This document shows positions 58,601 to 64,000 of a DNA stretch of 64,000 nucleotides, in pieces (the first letter of the stretch is position 1; the number at the start of each line of letters is the position of its first letter). This DNA is from Hemicordylus capensis (Eukaryota > Chordata > Lepidosauria > Squamata > Cordylidae), in the NCBI RefSeq assembly GCF_027244095.1, contig NC_069658.1, positions 262,578,687 to 262,642,686 on the forward strand, given 5' to 3'. The position numbers were made by a program, and so were the translations under genes. The notes below the pieces were generated by a model. The model worked only from the letters and a program-made list of their open reading frames with translations. It was not told the origin of the DNA and did not search any database.

Positions 58601-61600
58601 ATGATGGAAAGGAAATAAGAGCTGAATTTTTAAAATACTATTCAGAATTATACAAAGGTAAAATAGTTGAATACAAAAAAATTGAGCAGTTTCTTAGGAC
58701 CAAAAATATTCCAAAACTCTCTAAGAAACAAATAGAAATTATGAATGCTCCGATAACAATCATGGAAATAACAGAAGCTATAAATCAAAGTAAGCCCAAC
58801 AAGGCCCCAGGGCCTGATGGATTGTCAGCTTTGTACTACAAGTCAGTCAAAGATGAAATTTTACAGCCTTTTCAATGGACTATGAATGATATTCTACAAA
58901 AAGGGATTATGCCAGATTCGTGGAAGTATGCAAATATTGCAGTAATTCCAAAACCAGATCAAGACTTAACGTTAGTTAAAAACTATAGACCAATCTCACT
59001 TTTAAATAATGATTATAAACTTTTTGCTGCCATTTTGGCAAGAAGAATGAAGGTTATTTTAAGACATTTTTTTCATGAAGCTCAAGCTGGTTTCTTACCA
59101 AAGAGACAATTGAGAGATAATGTGAGAACAGTCCTGAACGTACTGGAGTATTATGAAAAACATAATGATAAACAGATGGCGATGATTTTTTTGGATGCAG
59201 AGAAAGCTTTTGACAATGTTTCGTGGCAATTTATGTGGAGATTATTAGATGTAATGGCTGTGGGCAACAATTTTATTAGGGCAATTAAGACAATCTACTC
59301 GGAGCAATATGCTAAGATTATTGTAAATGGGGAATTATCAGACAATTGTGAAATATAAAAAGGGACTAGACAAGGATGTCCACTTTCCCCATTGCTTTTT
59401 ATATTGGTCCTAGAAGTGCTTTGTAGAAGTATTAGAGAAGATGATAAATTATATGGCCCTAAAACTGGCAAACAAGACTACAAGTTGAGAGCCTTTGCGG
59501 ATGATGTTGTGTTCTTTCTAGAAAATCCAATGGACAAGACTGGAAGACTCTTGGAAAAAATACAACAATTTGGACAGTTGGCTGGATTCTATATAAATAA
59601 GGCCAAAACTAAAGTTTTGACTAAAAATATGGATCAGAAATCTAAGGACATTCTCTGAAATAAGTGAGCTGAAAGTGGAGAAGAAAATTAAATACTTGGG
59701 GGTCTGGCTAACAAACAATAATTCTTTGTTGTTTACAAATAATTATGTTAAAATATGGAATACAGTGAAAATTGATTTACAAAGATGGTCTAAAACGAAT
59801 TTGTCTCTAATGGGAAGAATCTCAGTGGTGAAAATGAATGTTCTGCCTAAAATGTTATTTCTCTTTCAGACTATTCCTATAATCAACACTTTAACTTGTT
59901 TTAAGCAATGGCAGAAGGATATAACTAAGTTTGTTTGGCAAGGGAAAAGACCAAGAATTAATTTTAAGAATTTAACAGATGCAAAGGAAAGAGGTGGTCT
60001 TACTTTACCAGACTTAAGGTTGTATTTTGATGCTGTTTGTTTGACATGGCTAAAAGAATGGATAACATTAAGAAACCGTAGAATACTTGACTTGGAAGGA
60101 TTTGATAGAAAGTTTGGATGGCATTCATATTTGTGGTATGAAAAAAGCAAAATACATAAAGATTTTTTGAACCACTATGTGAGAAGGAGTTTAATGAGGG
60201 TGTGGTTAAAATATAAAAATTGGTTGGAACCTAAAACTCCGCTATGGGTATCTCCAACTGAAGCTTTATCACGCAAAGAAGTAAATATGCAAATGCATTG
60301 GGGTACCTATAGGGATTTGCTACATTTTCAGGAAAAGGATTGTAAGTTAAAAAGTTTAACTGAAATACAAAACTTGGTCAGAGATTGGTTTCAGTACCAT
60401 CAGTTAAATGAGATATATAAGAAAGATTTTAAAGTTGGATTTGAGGATCAGATTTCGAGTTTTGAGAAGGAATTATGTGAAAATGATGAAAAATTAGTTT
60501 CTAAAATGTATAAACTGTTACTTTTGGAGGAGACAAGAGAGGAAGTGGTTGACCATGATAAAGTGGGCTCAAGATGTGGGTAGAAATGGTAGCCTGGGAA
60601 AAATTATGGAAAACTGATTTAAAATTCACTGTATGTTATGCTTTAAAAGAAAATTATTACAAAATGATGTATAGATGGTATCTGACACCCAAAAAATTGG
60701 CATTAATGTACAAAAATGTTTCAAACAAATGTTGGAAGTGTGGACAGTGTGAAGGCACTTTTTTTCATATGTGGTGGACCTGTGGGAAGGCTAAAGCATA
60801 TTGGGATATGATATATAATGAGTTAAAGAAAATATTTAAAATGACATTTCCTAAGAGGCCAGAATCCTTCCTGCTGGGAATAACACAAGGTGCAATTTCT
60901 ACAATTAATTCAACATTTTTAATGTATGCTTCTACGGCGGCTAGAATTATATATGCACAGAAATGGAAGAGTAATGAACTGCCTTCAAAAGAAGACTGGC
61001 TGATAAAAATTTTGGAATACACGGAGATGGCAAAACTCACAACACTAATAAGAGACCAACATTTGGAATGCTTTAAAGAAGATTGGAAACCATTCTTCTT
61101 GTATCTAAAGAACTATTTTCCTATTATGGACTTTACAGCAGGGTTTGAAATTTAGTAAAAAACTGCAGGTTGGGTAGATTAGCTGTGTTTGTAAGGGTTT
61201 AAATGTATGTTTTGAACTATTATTATAGCAAGGGTAAACTTTATAGCTGATGATTCACGAAGAGCTGTGTGCAGGAAGTCCACTTTTGTCTATTTGTAAT
61301 CAATGAGAATATTATTATTGTTAAAATCAATAAAAATTGAATTTGAAAAAAAAAAAAGAGAGAAGCAGAGTGAAGGAAAGAGAGTCTACCCTGCGCTGGG
61401 TTTCTCCCCCGCCTGGCGCCTGCAGAGGCAGCAACGTTCCTCCCCATTTGCTGTCTCCTCTCTTCCTCCTGCAGCTGCTGTTGGAGGGCTGGGGAGGGAA
61501 GGTGAAAGGGTTACTGTAATTCCTGGAAATTTCCAACCTTTTAAAAGTGATTTTTTCCTTACCTTTCATGACTACGGTCCCCCTAGCCCCCATTCCCATT

Positions 61601-62220
61601 CATTTCTATTGCACCCCGACTGCAATTTGCCAACCGTGAGGTTTTGCCAGAGTGCAACCCTAGCAGTTGGCAAGGGATGACTATAATTAAGCTGTGGGTA
61701 AAAATCTTTAATCAAATAGATTTTAAAAAATCAACAGATCAAAACAGATTGATTAATCAGATAATACGTTTTTTTAAAAGTGTTCTTATTTTAAATATAA
61801 AAACTGTAGACAGCAGACACCATCTTAGAAGAGTCACCACACCTTCACTTTCAGCCCAGTTCACACCATGGTCCCGTGGGTTCCGACAGCAGCAGTGGGT
61901 GAATCCAAGCTGTAGAGGCTGCAGGAGAAACACAGTTTCCACAGCTTGTTTTCAACCTTTTCACGCCATTACGCTTTTAGAAGCACTCCCAACAAAGACA
62001 ATGGATTCTTTTGAAACCCACAGAATTCCCCTCCTCAGCAAGGAGGAGCGGTCAACTTTGTGACCCAGGGCACATTCTGGGCTATAACTAGCCCTGGCAC
62101 CATGAAACTGTGTTTCTCCTGCAGCCTCTACAGCTTGGATTCACCCACTGCTGCATAGGTGATTTACTTGGCATCCACCAGAACACCAGGCCGTGAATTG
62201 TCTTTCATGCCATTCCTGCT
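55631..62220. repeat. Tandem duplication, copy B, carrying an L1
   Basis: The first 34 bp (55631-55664) match the start of copy A. Then the L1 follows, and copy B resumes at 61360 and runs to CATTCCTGCT at 62220. Where copy A has its TGTACA-rich MITE, copy B has a 75-bp stretch (61866-61940). That stretch is the inverse of local sequence: GTGGGTGAATCCAAGC is the complement of the piece at about 62137-62153. Confidence 0.85.
55665..61359 (+). mobile_element. Near full-length L1 LINE, inactive
   Basis: The 5.7-kb element has a 15-bp duplication GAGAAGCAGAGYGAA (55650-55664 and 61360-61374, one C/T difference). A 5' UTR of about 850 bp precedes ORF1 (56514-57389: coiled coil, then RRM and C-terminal domain, with one stop, TGA at 56814). 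ORF2 begins at 57395 with the endonuclease (LSWNINGLNTKAK, LQETHI). It holds the reverse transcriptase (NKAPGPDGL near 58800, LDAEKAFDNV near 59190, FADDV near 59494) and the CWKCGQCEGTFFHMW knuckle near 60732-60777. ORF2 has stops near 57727, 58158 and 59356 and frame changes near 57600, 58610, 59660 and 60570, two of them beside A runs. It ends with an A tail at 61346-61357. Confidence 0.92.
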
Positions 62221-63455
62221 CTTACCCTCCAGATCGGCCCTCTTCACTAGCCTGATCTGTGCAGCATGTCCAGCTGCTATGAGAAGCTAGTCCCACGAGA
62301 TCATGCCTCTTTTGGATTAGCCCCTGCTACCAAACCCCTGAGCGGTACTCAGGTCACTGCACCTGCCTCCCGTTTTCCAGCCTGTTCCTGAGAAGAGAGG
62401 TCCCTCGGTAACGAATGGGCCACAAGGGTCCATTCACCCTAATGGACAGAGTGAGGTAGTATATTAACTGCTGTACCCCTGTGCTCCCCTCTATCCCTGT
62501 TCCTTCCAAAATCCAAAAACCTGACCTCTAAAACCCCCCTTCTCTAACCAGCCTGGAGTTCATTTAATTTGGACACTAAGCTAAATGGCCTCTTTGAGAG
62601 TTCTCTGGTTAATCTTTGCAACTCTATTTTATTTTAGTAGTAATATTGCATTGCCCTCCAATCAATTCTTTTTCCTCTGTATCCCTAAACCCTTCAATAA
62701 ACCTAATTATATTTGAACTTTCAACTCTCTGTCAGTCCTTTTCCCTGGGACCAAAGCTTTGCACAAATTTATTCTGAAGTGGACTGCTCTGTTTAAGCAT
62801 GCTAATTCTCCCACACCAGTGATTGCAAATTCAGAAGTGATTCACTTCTCCATGACAGCCTTCAAGGCCATGCTCACCCCAACAGCCAGAGAAACCAAGA
62901 AGTACTGGTGCTCCATCCCTGCACATCCCTCCTCCACTACACCCCTGCCCCACACAGGCCTAAACGTAGTCAGGGGTCTCTGCCAATTTTCCCTGGGGGC
63001 AGTTCCATTAACAGCATCTGTATACACATACAACATACCATCTGAATAAGATTAGCGTGAACTTCAACACATTTCCCAAAAGCACAGGGTGAGAATGTTC
63101 AAGTCACTTTTTAGAGACAAAAGCACTGTGCCTTTACTGGCTGAATAGCAGAATTCTTAGACCTTCTTCCAAGGTGTTCAGGGCATTGTACATTTGTTTT
63201 TCCTCCATACCTACAGCCACTTCATCCTTACAACAATTCTGTGAAACAGGCAAGGCTGAGAGATAGTGAATACTCAAAGTCCCTCAGTATGTATCATGTC
63301 TGTAGGAATTTGTACCTTGGTCTCCCCAATTCTAGTCCATCACAGGGGTGGAGCCACCAATGTCCTGATGTGTCCCATAAACACAGGCCCAATGGGAAAA
63401 TTGTGTTGTGGGGGGGCCTGCCCGGCCACCACTGCCTAGAAGGCTCCACAGCCTG
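62221..63455. other. No gene recognised
   Basis: Contains AATAAACC near 62697 in a setting that could be an LTR or a gene end, but I find no matching start. The frame 62759-63049 has no known domain. Confidence 0.35.
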
Positions 63456-63456
63456 T

Positions 63457-63506
63457 ATATCTACTGCAGAGCTGTAGATATACAGCTCTGCTGCAGTAGA
63501 TATCCC
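63457..63506. repeat. Small hairpin
   Basis: ATATCTACTGCAGAGCTGTA is followed at once by its near-complement TACAGCTCTGCTGCAGTAGA, a stem of about 20 bp. Confidence 0.7.
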
Positions 63507-63522
63507 TACTCCCCTGAGTAGG

Positions 63523-63720
63523 GATGTGCAAACAGGTATGATATTGAACCAAACCCCACCCACCCTGGCCATTTGGGGGGGATTCACACTTTGTTTTTGT
63601 TTTTTAAATTAAACTTTTTTTTTAAACTCACCCCATCTGAGGAGCTTCTCTGAGGCCATGGCCACCGCACATGCCCAATGGGCCTCTGTGTGGCCCTGGA
63701 GAAGCCCCTCAGGCAAAAAG
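63523..63720. mobile_element. Partial TAGGGATGTGC-end element
   Basis: TAGGGATGTGCAAAC is the terminus seen in the 530-bp foldback at 49155. The partner end was not found before the window ends. Confidence 0.4.
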
Positions 63721-64000
63721 CTGTTGGAATGTGGCAAGTGGAATAGGTTATCTTGCAATGCCTAGATAGAATACAGAGGAGAAAAGAAGCAGCCTAGCTC
63801 TATAAGGCACTGGCTACCCAGACCCTGGGCTAGTCCACCCACGGCAGAGTGAACAATGCAGTATTCATGCTTGAATGTCTCCTAATAACCTGTAGGCAGG
63901 CGTCTGAGCACTGTAGAAATAAGGATAAATATGTAGGCAGGTCAGTTCAGGCTGCAAACAACTAGCTTTGACAACATTTGTTCGTGAGGGCAGTATGGAT

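Noticed and set aside
62400-62760. Possible LTR end (AATAAACC then TTTGAACTTTCAAC)
   Set aside because: No matching start, duplication or second copy seen; evidence too thin to call.

Overview
The window looks like squamate reptile (lizard or snake) nuclear DNA. I base this on the mix of interspersed repeats. It has Sauria-type tRNA SINEs, a SINE ending like BovB, 5S-rRNA-derived SINEs, CR1, L2, BovB, L1 and R4 LINEs, a Tc1 relic and many hAT-like foldback elements. All genes found are host genes with introns or single-exon histone-type genes. I see no bacterial, plasmid or CRISPR features.

Layout. 0-5 kb: repeats, an R4 LINE 3' half between two TAA microsatellites, then the last exon of a Myb/SANT-like DNA-binding protein (4536-4978, +). 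5-10 kb: SINEs, CR1 and MITEs. 10.4-18.3 kb: a candidate gene on the + strand with a CpG-bearing first exon, a KRAB B-box exon (14723-14836) and a large exon coding for a complete HARBI1-like (Harbinger-derived) DDE nuclease (16936-18308). The two coding exons join in phase, which predicts a KRAB-transposase fusion. 18-26 kb: SINEs, CR1, Tc1 and L2. 26-28 kb: a PRY-SPRY (B30.2) exon with one in-frame stop. 28-31 kb: nested DNA elements and a 5S SINE. 31.2-32.0 kb: an intact H2A gene (- strand) with TATA box, CCAAT boxes and the 3' histone stem-loop. It resembles H2A.X but has a novel tail. 32-38 kb: repeat-poor DNA, then an intact but very divergent H3-like open frame (38265-38636, +). 44.6-45.7 kb: an intact PRY-SPRY exon (- strand). 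46-52 kb: two probable solo LTRs, SINEs and a 530-bp foldback element. 52-62 kb: a 3' fragment of L1, then a 1.5-kb tandem duplication whose second copy carries a 5.7-kb dead L1. 62-64 kb: no gene recognised.

How the parts may work together. Harbinger transposons encode two proteins, a DDE nuclease and a Myb-like DNA binder. A domesticated-looking version of each lies here on the same strand about 12 kb apart. Histone, B30.2 and KRAB-type genes side by side recall the extended MHC class I region of mammals; this is inference from gene content only. The SINEs show at least two LINE tails in use, a CR1-like tail shared by 5S and tRNA heads, and a BovB-like tail.

The strongest candidates for something undescribed are the KRAB-nuclease fusion with its possible Myb partner, the H2A.X-like histone lacking the SQEY signal, and the H3-like frame 6.5 kb from it.
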